From Chishuiella changwenlii (GTDB lineage Bacteria; Bacteroidota; Bacteroidia; Flavobacteriales; Weeksellaceae), in the NCBI RefSeq assembly GCF_900142565.1, contig NZ_FRBH01000004.1:124001-188000 (forward strand): a stretch of DNA of 64,000 bases, read 5' to 3'. The translations under genes and the position numbers were made by a program. Shown piece after piece: positions 17,897 through 25,557 of this stretch. Within the stretch, counting starts at the first letter, position 1. Each line of letters starts with the position of its first letter. The notes under the pieces were generated by a model. It had not been told where the DNA came from, searched no databases, and worked only from the letters and a program-made list of their open reading frames with translations.

Positions 17897-18787
17897 ATGA
17901 TAAAGGTAGATAGAACAAAAGTATCTAAGCCTCTAGCATTAGATAAAAAAGTAAAAGGAAAGACAGAAACGGAAAAGGCAATTGAATATTATACCAATCC
18001 AGCTTTTGATGGAGAAACAAACTTTAAGTTTAAAGTATATTCTGATCCTGAAGTAAAAGAGACTTTAATAAAGTTATTCAAAGGGAAGTGTGCCTACTGT
18101 GAAAGCACCTTTCTGCATGTTTATTCTGGGGATGTTGAGCATTTTCGCCCTAAAGGAGAAATTGAAGAAGCAGATCCAGATAAGAAACCAGGTTATTATT
18201 GGTTAGCTGCAGATTGGGATAATTTGTTGTTGTCTTGTAGAAATTGTAATCAAAAGCTATCTCATTCCATGTACGGAATAGGAACAAAAAAAACAATGGG
18301 GAAAATGAACCAATTCCCTCTGTCAGATGTGACAAAATATGTACGTAAGCATGATAATGTTAATGGAATTGCAGATGAAGAACCATATAGACTTTTACTA
18401 AATCCATGTATTGATAATCCCGAAGATCATTTAGAATATGGTGAGGAAGGTGTCATTCGCCCAAAAAAAGATGAGGATGGAAACGAAAGTATAATGGCTA
18501 AAAAATCAATAGATGTTTATGTTTTACAGAGAATGTATCTTGTCCAATCTCGGGAAAAGAAACTTATTGAGATACAGGCACAAATACAAAGAGTGAAAGA
18601 AGCCACTGAAAATTATAATGATACTATTGGATCTCCAGACACAACAAAGAAATTTTACTTTGAACGAATTTTAAAAAGAGAGATGGAGAGACTAAAAAAG
18701 TTCTTAAATCCAGAAGAAGAGTATGTTGGTATGGCAAGACAAGTAGTGGGAGAGTTTTTAAGATTAAATTTTGGTATTACTATATAA
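17897..18787 (+). CDS. Stand-alone HNH endonuclease, TIGR02646/PtuB-like
   Basis: A 296-residue protein starting 4 bases after the HNH-ATPase gene. It repeats the same metal-binding plan as the fused HNH domain: C65-AYC68-ES, GDVEH82-FRPKG, then C114-RNC117-N. LLNPCIDNPEDHLEY is also shared with the upstream protein (IDPCNDRPEDHLIY), so the two are paralogues with low overall identity. The C-terminal half is helical and charged. It is likely the DNA-cleaving partner of the ATPase, as PtuB is for PtuA. The frame is intact, and the next, decayed gene begins 3 bases later. Confidence 0.85.
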   Translation: MIKVDRTKVSKPLALDKKVKGKTETEKAIEYYTNPAFDGETNFKFKVYSDPEVKETLIKLFKGKCAYCESTFLHVYSGDVEHFRPKGEIEEADPDKKPGYYWLAADWDNLLLSCRNCNQKLSHSMYGIGTKKTMGKMNQFPLSDVTKYVRKHDNVNGIADEEPYRLLLNPCIDNPEDHLEYGEEGVIRPKKDEDGNESIMAKKSIDVYVLQRMYLVQSREKKLIEIQAQIQRVKEATENYNDTIGSPDTTKKFYFERILKREMERLKKFLNPEEEYVGMARQVVGEFLRLNFGITI

Positions 18788-18790
18788 TTA

Positions 18791-19064
18791 TGAACTGGGT
18801 AAAAGAAAATAGAAATCAACTTGCTATAAATAACTATGTAAGAAAAGTAGATGCAAAAACGAATTATTGGTTTGATTTATTATAGGGAAGAATTAACCAT
18901 TATAAGAAGCTAACAAGAGATAATTTCAATATTATTATTTTTGGGAAGACGAATTTCACTACCATTTCGAACAATAATACTGCCGATTTGAAGAGTTTTT
19001 AAAAAACTATGAACTCAAAGAAAACTCTTCAAAACACCCCAACCCCACTTGGTATTATTTTTGA
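18791..19064 (+). pseudogene. Decayed last gene of the accessory operon
   Basis: An ATG 3 bases after the HNH stop opens a frame (MNWVKENRNQL...YWFDLL) that meets a TAG at 18884-18886. Reading through gives GRINHYKKLTRDNF; then the protein-like signal moves to another frame from about 18927 (QYYYFWEDEFHYHFEQ), meets TAA at 18975-18977 and continues as YCRFEEFLKNYELK to a TGA at 19062-19064. The aromatic, hydrophilic text in both frames suggests one former gene with two nonsense mutations and a frameshift. The family is not recognised. It marks the downstream edge of the operon. Confidence 0.55.
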
Positions 19065-19098
19065 CTATTTTAGTTTATTATTTTTTAAAATTAAAAGC

Positions 19099-19524
19099 AT
19101 GAAAAAAATTATATTATTATCAGCAGGATTATTAGCTTTTGTAGCATGTGATAATCAGAAAAAAGATTCTACAGAAAAATTAGATACACCAATTGAAAAA
19201 CCAATCGGAGTAAACAAGGATGAGCATGGTTGCAACTCAGCAGCTGGACAAACTTGGAGTGAGTTAAAAAGTTCTTGTATTCAAGTTTTTAATGTTGGAG
19301 AGAGATTGAATCCAATAGATACAAAACAAGATGAGGCAGTTATTAGTGCGTTTGTGGTTTATAATGACGATAAATCGAAGTTAGAATTATTTTTAGCAGA
19401 TAAACCAAATGTAATTTTAGAAAAATCTGAAGGAAGCTTTTATCAGAATGACACCTATAAATTCGATACAAAAGAATCTGCTCTTTATATAAATGGTGAG
19501 AAAAAGTACATTGCAGAGAAATAG
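19099..19524 (+). CDS. Small lipoprotein of unknown function
   Basis: A 141-residue lipoprotein; I use the ATG at 19099 because it gives a proper signal with lipobox FVAC (cysteine 17), while an upstream ATG at 19009 belongs to the decayed gene. Residues around GCNSAAGQTWSELKSSC form a short two-cysteine motif seen in small Bacteroidota lipoproteins. No enzyme domain is visible. It is the first intact gene after the accessory operon. Confidence 0.75.
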   Translation: MKKIILLSAGLLAFVACDNQKKDSTEKLDTPIEKPIGVNKDEHGCNSAAGQTWSELKSSCIQVFNVGERLNPIDTKQDEAVISAFVVYNDDKSKLELFLADKPNVILEKSEGSFYQNDTYKFDTKESALYINGEKKYIAEK

Positions 19525-19548
19525 TCTTTGTACACATTATAATTATCC

Positions 19549-19582
19549 AAAAAGCCAATGTAAAACATTGGCTTTTTATTTT
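19549..19582. terminator. Terminator shared by two convergent genes
   Basis: AAAAGCCAATGT / ACATTGGCTTTT with a 3-base loop, between the lipoprotein gene and the minus-strand gene ending at 19581. Confidence 0.85.
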
Positions 19583-20057
19583 ATTGTTTGAGAAGAGAAA
19601 TTTTATAATATACTCTTTTATCATTCATTAGTTTTTCTTTAGATTTAACTAAGAAATTCATTTCGATATATTTATTTTTTAGATTCAAAAATATTTCACC
19701 ATTCATATTTACAATTCTATAATTATAAACATTCTGATCTTTAGTAACATAACAAGATGGAGGTTCCTCAGAGCTTTGACAATCAATTAGGTTTACTTTT
19801 CCATTTTTATAGAATCTAAATTCTACAGTTCTGCAAAATTCATTTTTATCTTTTGCTAAAGAACTTGTAAAAAGCTCAACTTCATTTGAATTATAAAAAA
19901 TACTATCTTGATTATTAGTCAATATAGTATGTTCGGAAGAATAATTATTTTTTGAGTACTCTTTTATTGAATTATTTATTAATTCTTTTAGTTCTTTTTT
20001 CGTTATTTCTTGACAAAACCCGAATGTTGATAGTAGTAAAAATATAATGTATTTCAT
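19581..20057 (-). CDS. Secreted hypothetical protein
   Basis: A 158-residue protein with a signal peptide (MKYIIFLLLSTFGFCQ). The mature part has charged helical sequence (KKELKELINNSIKEYSKNN) then beta-rich segments with a possible disulfide pair in DCQSSEEPPSCYV. No domain is recognised. The convergent arrangement with a shared terminator supports it as a true gene. Confidence 0.65.
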   Translation of the reverse strand: MKYIIFLLLSTFGFCQEITKKELKELINNSIKEYSKNNYSSEHTILTNNQDSIFYNSNEVELFTSSLAKDKNEFCRTVEFRFYKNGKVNLIDCQSSEEPPSCYVTKDQNVYNYRIVNMNGEIFLNLKNKYIEMNFLVKSKEKLMNDKRVYYKISLLKQ

Positions 20058-20141
20058 CTGTATAAATTTAGCACTTGATTCCTTATTTCACAAAGACAGT
20101 GTAATATTCTTTATAATTAAAGTTTATTTCAAATAATACCA

Positions 20142-21620
20142 TCAAACCAACCCTTTTAAAATATGTACACTATCAGCTAACTGTTCAATACTTGATGAAG
20201 CAAAACCTAATCGAATTGCATTTTCATTATAAGTAGGATATTGATGCATTTTTCCATCTGATATATATAACCCTCTAGCATAAGCTTTTTGAGAGAGAAC
20301 ATCTAAATTAATACGTTTATCAAATTTTGTCCATACGGTCATTCCTCCATCCGGAATCGTAAAATTCACAACCTCATCTAATTCGTTGCTTAGTAAATTA
20401 CAAAAGTAATCACGTCTTTCTTCATAAATAGTTAAAGCCTTTCTTACATAACGTTGTACCGTACCATCGTTTAATAACTCTGCCATTGCATTATCAAGAA
20501 TATGATCTCCTTGCCTATCCAATAACATTCGCACATTGGCAAGATGTTTAATTACATTTTCAGATGCAACCAAATAGCCCATACGAAAAGCTGGAGAAAA
20601 ACTTTTGCTAAAAGAACCACAATAAATTACCATTCCATTTTCGTCGGCACTTGCAAGAGGTAATAATGGTCGATGAGCATAATGAAAATCGAAATCATAA
20701 TCGTCTTCAAAAATGATAAAACCATATTCATTCGCTAATCGCAATAACTCTAATCTTCTATCTATCCGAAGTGATACTGTTGTAGGATAATGATGATGAG
20801 GTGTTACATAAACCATTCTCACCTTTTTTTGCTTACAAATTTTCTTTAATTTATCTATAACCAAACCATGTTCATCTACAGGAATACCAATATGATTTGC
20901 TTTTGCATGCAAAAAATTATGTTCTGCTCTTTGCCAACCTGGAATACCAGATACCACGACATCTCCAGGTTTAATAAGCGCTGTGCAAACAAGATTTATT
21001 CCCATTAATGTTCCACGAATAGACAATATATTTTCTTCTGTGGTATTTAATCCTCTGCTGTCATTTAAATAACGAGACAATGCTTGCTTGTAAAATTCGG
21101 AACCATCGGGAGATCCATAACTTCCAAATTTTTGGTAGATTCCACTTCGTGTTAGTTGATTGCGATAAGCTCTATAAAGTTCTTTTAGAGGTGCCAATTT
21201 CGGATCTGGATAACCATCATCTAAATGATAAGTTACATTCGGGACAAAATAGGGATTAGAAAGATATTCTTTTTCATTTAAACTAAAACCTGCTATTTTC
21301 TGACCTTTATTAATCGTATCTTGTTGCAGTTTTGTTGGTTCAACTTCTGGAATATGAGAAGATACAAACGTCCCTTTTCCTACAAAGCTTTCTAGCCAAC
21401 CTTGCATTTGTAATTCTTCGAATGCTTTTGATACCGTGATTCTATTAATTCCTACTAATTTTGCTAAATCTCTTGATGAAATTAATTTTTGTCCCGACCT
21501 TAAATTTCCTTTTTTAATAAGCAAAAGTATAGCATCCGACAATTGAAGATAAATTGCTCTTTCTGCTGAAGTATCTAACTGTATTTCTCGAAAAATATTT
21601 TCTAAAATTGGACTATCCAT
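20142..21620 (-). CDS. MocR/PdxR-type transcription regulator with aminotransferase-like domain
   Basis: A 492-residue fusion: an N-terminal GntR winged helix (about residues 15-85; SGQKLISSRDLAKLVGINRITVSKAFEEL) and a C-terminal fold-type I aminotransferase-like domain. The PLP lysine lies in YCGSFSKSFSPAFRMGY and the cofactor aspartate in FEDDYDFDF. Such regulators often control pyridoxal, GABA or taurine genes, or a divergent neighbour. Here the divergent neighbours are three acetyltransferase genes, so they are the candidate targets. Confidence 0.9.
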   Translation of the reverse strand: MDSPILENIFREIQLDTSAERAIYLQLSDAILLLIKKGNLRSGQKLISSRDLAKLVGINRITVSKAFEELQMQGWLESFVGKGTFVSSHIPEVEPTKLQQDTINKGQKIAGFSLNEKEYLSNPYFVPNVTYHLDDGYPDPKLAPLKELYRAYRNQLTRSGIYQKFGSYGSPDGSEFYKQALSRYLNDSRGLNTTEENILSIRGTLMGINLVCTALIKPGDVVVSGIPGWQRAEHNFLHAKANHIGIPVDEHGLVIDKLKKICKQKKVRMVYVTPHHHYPTTVSLRIDRRLELLRLANEYGFIIFEDDYDFDFHYAHRPLLPLASADENGMVIYCGSFSKSFSPAFRMGYLVASENVIKHLANVRMLLDRQGDHILDNAMAELLNDGTVQRYVRKALTIYEERRDYFCNLLSNELDEVVNFTIPDGGMTVWTKFDKRINLDVLSQKAYARGLYISDGKMHQYPTYNENAIRLGFASSSIEQLADSVHILKGLV

Positions 21621-21638
21621 TTTATAAGTATTGGTCTA

Positions 21639-21668
21639 CAAATATAATCCAATCTATAATTAATTTTG
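21639..21668. promoter_or_regulatory. Face-to-face -7 elements between MocR gene and acetyltransferases
   Basis: TATATTTG on the minus strand (21639-21646) faces TAATTTTG on the plus strand (21661-21668), 14 bases apart. Divergent, overlapping promoters would allow joint control by the MocR protein. Good -33 partners were not found. Confidence 0.4.
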
Positions 21669-21692
21669 AATTAATAATTTAGATAGGAAATA

Positions 21693-22157
21693 ATGAATAA
21701 ATCAGAAATTAAAATAAGAAAGGCCACTGAAGCTGATAGTGAAAAGCTTTGGGTACTGATGAGAGATTTAGCCATATTCGAAAAATATATTGATGTTTTT
21801 GCAATTACACCCGAAATTGTAAAAGAGAAGGGATTTCGTAAAAATCCTCCAGATTTTTATTGTATTATAGCGGAAGATAATAAGCATATTGCAGGAATTT
21901 TAGTTTATTATTTTCTTCCTTATACAGCTCAAAACAGACCTGCTATTTATATGAAAGAGCTTTATGTTGATGAAAAATATAGAGGTCAAAAAATTGGAGA
22001 AGAATTAATGAATGCTTTAAAAGAAGAAGCTACACTAAATAATTGTACTCAAATAAAATGGACTGTCGCTCCTTGGAATGATGGTGGTAAAAAATTTTAT
22101 GAGCGTTTAGGTGCCAAAGAAAATACAGCATGGCTAAATTACGAATGGAATGTTTAA
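21693..22157 (+). CDS. GNAT acetyltransferase, diamine acetyltransferase (SSAT)-like
   Basis: A 154-residue acetyltransferase. IYMKELYVDEKYRGQKIGEELMNAL is the acetyl-CoA-binding strand and loop, and IKWTVAPWNDGGKKFYERLGA closes the fold; the WNDGGKKFYERLGA element is characteristic of the spermidine/spermine or thialysine acetyltransferase branch. Substrate is inferred to be a polyamine or lysine analogue, unproven. It is first of three acetyltransferase genes in a row and starts 72 bases from the divergent MocR gene. Confidence 0.82.
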   Translation: MNKSEIKIRKATEADSEKLWVLMRDLAIFEKYIDVFAITPEIVKEKGFRKNPPDFYCIIAEDNKHIAGILVYYFLPYTAQNRPAIYMKELYVDEKYRGQKIGEELMNALKEEATLNNCTQIKWTVAPWNDGGKKFYERLGAKENTAWLNYEWNV

Positions 22158-22174
22158 AATAGGATAAGACAGAA

Positions 22175-22693
22175 ATGGAAAATATAACAGTTAGAAAAAT
22201 TACAACAGTAGATTTAACTACGTTACAAAAAATAGGTAGACAAACTTTCTTTGAGACTTTTTCGGAAAGTAATTCTGAAGAAAATATGTCTGAGTATTTA
22301 GAGAATGGTTTCTCGGTAGATAAACTAACAGAAGAATTAAATAATGAAAATTCAGCGTTTTATTTTGCTACAATCAATGATGAAGTAATAGGATATTTAA
22401 AAGTTAATTTTGGAAGTTCTCAAACCGAATTACAGGATAAAAGTAGTTTAGAAATTGAACGCATTTACGTTTTACAGGAATATCATGGTAAAAAAGTAGG
22501 TCAAATTTTATATGAGAAAGCAATTGAAATAGCCAATGATAAAAATGTAAACTATATTTGGTTAGGTGTTTGGGAAGAGAATCCTAGAGCTATTCGATTT
22601 TATGAAAAGAATGGTTTTGTAGCGTTTGATAAACATGTTTTCAGATTAGGAAATGATGAGCAAACAGATATCATGATGAAAAAAGTGTTATAA
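22175..22693 (+). CDS. GNAT acetyltransferase
   Basis: A 172-residue acetyltransferase with EIERIYVLQEYHGKKVGQILYEKA as the acetyl-CoA site and YIWLGVWEENPRAIRFYEKNGF as motif B, the pattern of the PaiA/YjgM-like branch. The family has been linked to polyamine acetylation in Bacillus (PaiA), which would fit the SSAT-like neighbour; that link is only suggestive. It lies 17 bases after the previous gene. Confidence 0.85.
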   Translation: MENITVRKITTVDLTTLQKIGRQTFFETFSESNSEENMSEYLENGFSVDKLTEELNNENSAFYFATINDEVIGYLKVNFGSSQTELQDKSSLEIERIYVLQEYHGKKVGQILYEKAIEIANDKNVNYIWLGVWEENPRAIRFYEKNGFVAFDKHVFRLGNDEQTDIMMKKVL

Positions 22694-22711
22694 ATTATAA
22701 AATTCTTGAAT

Positions 22712-23236
22712 ATGAACTTTAGCATTCAGACTAAATTAGAGAATGAAAAAACGATTCTTTATCCTCTACAAGATAAAGATTTTGATGTTTTATATGCTGT
22801 TGCTTCCGATCCTAAGATATGGGAACAACATCCTAATAAAAACCGTTGGCAAAAAGATGTTTTTAAAACATTTTTTGATGGCGCGTTACAAAGTAAAGGT
22901 GCTTTTTTAATTGTAGATAAAGCAACTGGAAATGTAATTGGAAGTACACGATTTTATGATTATAACGAGGAAGAAGATAGCATATTTATTGGCTATACTT
23001 TTTATGGTGTTGATTCGTGGGGTAAAGGAATTAATCGTTTGGTAAAAGAAACAATGTTAGACTATATTTTTCAATTTGTTTCGAAAGTACATTTTCATAT
23101 TGGAGCAGATAATATTCGTTCTCAAATTGCAATCTCAAGAATTGGAGCTGAGAAAATAGCGGAACAAGAAGTGGCTTATTTTGGTGAGCCTTCGAGATTA
23201 AATTATGTTTATGAAATAAAGAAAAAGGTTATTTAA
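22712..23236 (+). CDS. RimJ/RimL-like GNAT acetyltransferase
   Basis: A 174-residue protein starting at ATG 22712; a TTG six bases earlier is in frame but less likely. LENEKTILYPLQDKDFDVLYAVASDPKIW is the RimL-type start, and IGYTFYGVDSWGKGINRLVKETML gives the acetyl-CoA loop with WGKGIN. The end HIGADNIRSQIAISRIGAEK is standard for Acetyltransf_3. Substrate is unknown. It ends in the shared terminator, so it is the last gene of the acetyltransferase operon. Confidence 0.85.
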   Translation: MNFSIQTKLENEKTILYPLQDKDFDVLYAVASDPKIWEQHPNKNRWQKDVFKTFFDGALQSKGAFLIVDKATGNVIGSTRFYDYNEEEDSIFIGYTFYGVDSWGKGINRLVKETMLDYIFQFVSKVHFHIGADNIRSQIAISRIGAEKIAEQEVAYFGEPSRLNYVYEIKKKVI

Positions 23237-23251
23237 TTAAATAACCTTTTT
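23222..23251. terminator. Perfectly palindromic terminator between convergent genes
   Basis: AAAAAGGTTATTTAA / TTAAATAACCTTTTT. The stem includes the stop codon of the third acetyltransferase gene and serves the minus-strand gene ending at 23262 as well. Confidence 0.8.
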
Positions 23252-23261
23252 TATCGTTCTT

Positions 23262-23600
23262 TTATATTTCTTCGATGATGGATTCTCCTTTCGATCTATC
23301 TCCAGATGTCCATTCCCAAACTTCGTGTAATCTAATTTTTCCATTACTCATTATCTCTGGCATAGATTTACATACACCCGTCATTAATTCTCCTTTTGTA
23401 TTAATTTGATGGTAACGCATGTCTATAGTTCCATTTTCATCTACTAAACCAATTAAGTGTCCGTATTTTATTTGTCCACCAGCATATTCTGCTTGTAAAA
23501 TATTATCGGTCTGTTTGTAATGAAAAACTGTTTCATTCGTCGTTTCTCCATTTTCTGTATTACTTACAGGACGAAACTTTTTATTGTTATAATTAATCAT
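23262..23600 (-). CDS. Conserved hypothetical beta-rich protein
   Basis: A 112-residue cytoplasmic protein without signal peptide. It is built of short beta strands (ETVFHYKQ, ILQAEYAGGQIKYGHLIGLVDENG, TIDMRYHQINTKGEL, RLHEVWEW), a pattern found in small Bacteroidota proteins that are often labelled N-acetylglutamate synthase without evidence. I see no acetyltransferase motif, so I do not assign that function. Confidence 0.7.
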   Translation of the reverse strand: MINYNNKKFRPVSNTENGETTNETVFHYKQTDNILQAEYAGGQIKYGHLIGLVDENGTIDMRYHQINTKGELMTGVCKSMPEIMSNGKIRLHEVWEWTSGDRSKGESIIEEI

Positions 23601-23680
23601 TCTTTTATTCTTAACTGAATAAAATTAAATAAAAAACATAAAATAGATTCTGTATCTACCAATAAATATGTTTTTCTATT

Positions 23681-24514
23681 CTAAGCCTCTACATTTCGAA
23701 AAGCTTTTAAACTTAAACCTTTATGTCTTTTAAAAAATTTATTGATGTGACTTTCATCTGTGAATCCAAATTCATCAGCTATTTCATGAATTCGTTTATC
23801 GCTAAAACGTAGACGATGTTCAATTAATCGAATTCTGTAAGAAGAAATATAATGCTGTAATGATTCGTTGCATTGTTTTCTAAAAAAGCTTCCTAAATAA
23901 GTAGGCGAAAAACCAAATTTATCTGCTATAACTGTAATTCTAAGTAATTCTGGATAGCGGATATTTTCTTGTATATAATCTATTACCTGAAGAATTCGTT
24001 GGTCAATAGTTAACGAAGTCGAGTTCGGTTTTACAAGCGCTAAGTTTCTTGCTGCAATTACCAAAATAGAATTAACCAGATGTCGAATTAAATCTTCGGT
24101 ATATATTCCTACATATTCTACTGATTGTTGTAAATTCTGAATTAATGATTCGACTATTTTTTTGTCTTGTTCATTCACAAGTAACGAACCCGATAAGTCA
24201 GAGGCGTAATACAATAAACATTCAATGTGATCTATACTTTTCCATTGGTATTCTCTAATATAATTTTCTCCAAAACGCATCACCATAAATTCACATGTAC
24301 CATCTAAATCAAAATCATGAGAATCATTTGGTGTAATAAGAAATAAATCTCCTTTGCTGTAAGAAAATCTATTTCCATTTACTGTATGAAGCCCCACTCC
24401 TTCTATGACATATACCATCTCGAAAAAATTAAAAGCTCTTTCTCTTAAAGGACATTCATCTACTTTTTCATAAAACACCTCTAGTGATTGATAAATATTT
24501 TCTCTTGCCATCAT
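23681..24514 (-). CDS. AraC-family transcription regulator
   Basis: A 277-residue regulator. The N-terminal cupin-like sensor (about residues 20-110, with GVGLHTVNGNRFSYSKGDLFLITPNDSHDF) precedes a C-terminal AraC double HTH (residues 175-275): ELLRITVIADKFGFSPTYLGSFF is the first helix-turn-helix and IHEIADEFGFTDESHINKFFKRHKG the second. It faces away from an oxidoreductase/esterase/quinone reductase operon and is the likely regulator of it. The effector is unknown. Confidence 0.9.
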   Translation of the reverse strand: MMARENIYQSLEVFYEKVDECPLRERAFNFFEMVYVIEGVGLHTVNGNRFSYSKGDLFLITPNDSHDFDLDGTCEFMVMRFGENYIREYQWKSIDHIECLLYYASDLSGSLLVNEQDKKIVESLIQNLQQSVEYVGIYTEDLIRHLVNSILVIAARNLALVKPNSTSLTIDQRILQVIDYIQENIRYPELLRITVIADKFGFSPTYLGSFFRKQCNESLQHYISSYRIRLIEHRLRFSDKRIHEIADEFGFTDESHINKFFKRHKGLSLKAFRNVEA

Positions 24515-24569
24515 TCAAAGATACCTAAATACACTTAAAATGTACCTGTTTTTATCTTATTCATCGGTC

Positions 24570-24577
24570 TATTTTTG
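24570..24577 (+). promoter_or_regulatory. -7 element of the oxidoreductase operon
   Basis: TATTTTTG fits TANNTTTG and lies 20 bases before the start codon in the divergent AraC/oxidoreductase spacer. A clear -33 is lacking, as expected for an activator-dependent promoter. Confidence 0.4.
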
Positions 24578-24597
24578 CTTATCAATAAATTAATTAT

Positions 24598-25545
24598 ATG
24601 AAAGCGATTGTATTAGAAAATTTTGGAGGTGTGGAAAACCTCATCTATAAAAACATAGAAACTCCTACAATTAAAGAAGATGAAGTTCTTATAAAAGTAA
24701 AAGCAATTAGTATTAATCCTGTCGATATAAAAGTGCGTAACAGACAAGCTCCTTTAGCTGAAGATTTAAAAATTTATTCTCCTTTAATTTTGGGTTGGGA
24801 CATTTCTGGAGAAGTTATTAAAATTGGAAATAAGGTAACCAATTTTAAACTTGGTAATGAGGTTTTTGGAATGATAAACTTTGTTGGACATGGAAAAGCT
24901 TATGCAGAATATGTTGCAGCACCAGCTAATCAATTAGCATTAAAACCCAAAAATATAACTCATGTAGAAGCAGCAGCAAGTTGCTTGGCTGCTTTAACAG
25001 CTTGGCAAGCATTTCATCATTACGGAAAATTAAGACCAAAAGATAAAGTTCTTATACATGCTGCGGCTGGTGGTGTAGGTCATTTTGCGATACAAATTGC
25101 AAAATATATCGGTGTATATGTTATTGCAAGTTCATCTGCCAACAACAGAGATTTTGTTTTACATCTTGGAGCCGATGAACATATTGATTATAAAACAGCT
25201 TCATTTGAAAAACTACTTCATGATATAGATTTTGTATTGGAATCTATCGGAGGAGAGAATTTTCAGAAATCTGTAAGCGTATTAAAACATTTTGGTTCTA
25301 TTGTTACGCTACCTTCTGGTCATACAAAAGATGATGAATTAAAAGCAGAAGAAAAAAATTTACATGCTTGTTATTTTATGTCTGTTTTCTCTAATAAGCA
25401 TGATATAGAATCTATTGCCAATCTATTAGAGCAAAATATTTTAAAACCTCATATTTCTAAAGTTTTTGATTTTGATGAAATGCACAAAGCTCATTTAGAA
25501 ATTGAAACAGGAAGAACTGTCGGAAAAATTGTTGTACAAATTTAA
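24598..25545 (+). CDS. NADP-dependent zinc-free alcohol dehydrogenase / quinone oxidoreductase
   Basis: A 315-residue medium-chain reductase. The GroES-like first half holds LENFGGVENL and ISINPVDIKVR; the Rossmann half holds VLIHAAAGGVGHFAIQIAKYIG, the AAxGGVG nucleotide motif of quinone reductases. The zinc-ligand pattern of true alcohol dehydrogenases is missing. It probably reduces quinones or enones with NADPH. First of three operon genes regulated by the adjacent AraC protein. Confidence 0.88.
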   Translation: MKAIVLENFGGVENLIYKNIETPTIKEDEVLIKVKAISINPVDIKVRNRQAPLAEDLKIYSPLILGWDISGEVIKIGNKVTNFKLGNEVFGMINFVGHGKAYAEYVAAPANQLALKPKNITHVEAAASCLAALTAWQAFHHYGKLRPKDKVLIHAAAGGVGHFAIQIAKYIGVYVIASSSANNRDFVLHLGADEHIDYKTASFEKLLHDIDFVLESIGGENFQKSVSVLKHFGSIVTLPSGHTKDDELKAEEKNLHACYFMSVFSNKHDIESIANLLEQNILKPHISKVFDFDEMHKAHLEIETGRTVGKIVVQI

Positions 25546-25557
25546 CTCTATCCAATT

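Noticed and set aside
10873-19064. Prophage or integrative element at tRNA-Ser
   Set aside because: No integrase, phage structural gene, transfer gene or repeat of the tRNA end was found.
19009-19098. Earlier ATG at 19009 for the lipoprotein
   Set aside because: It lies in the decayed gene and would bury the lipobox signal peptide.
23262-23600. N-acetylglutamate synthase
   Set aside because: The small beta-rich protein has no GNAT or kinase-like motif; that label for this family is not supported by sequence.
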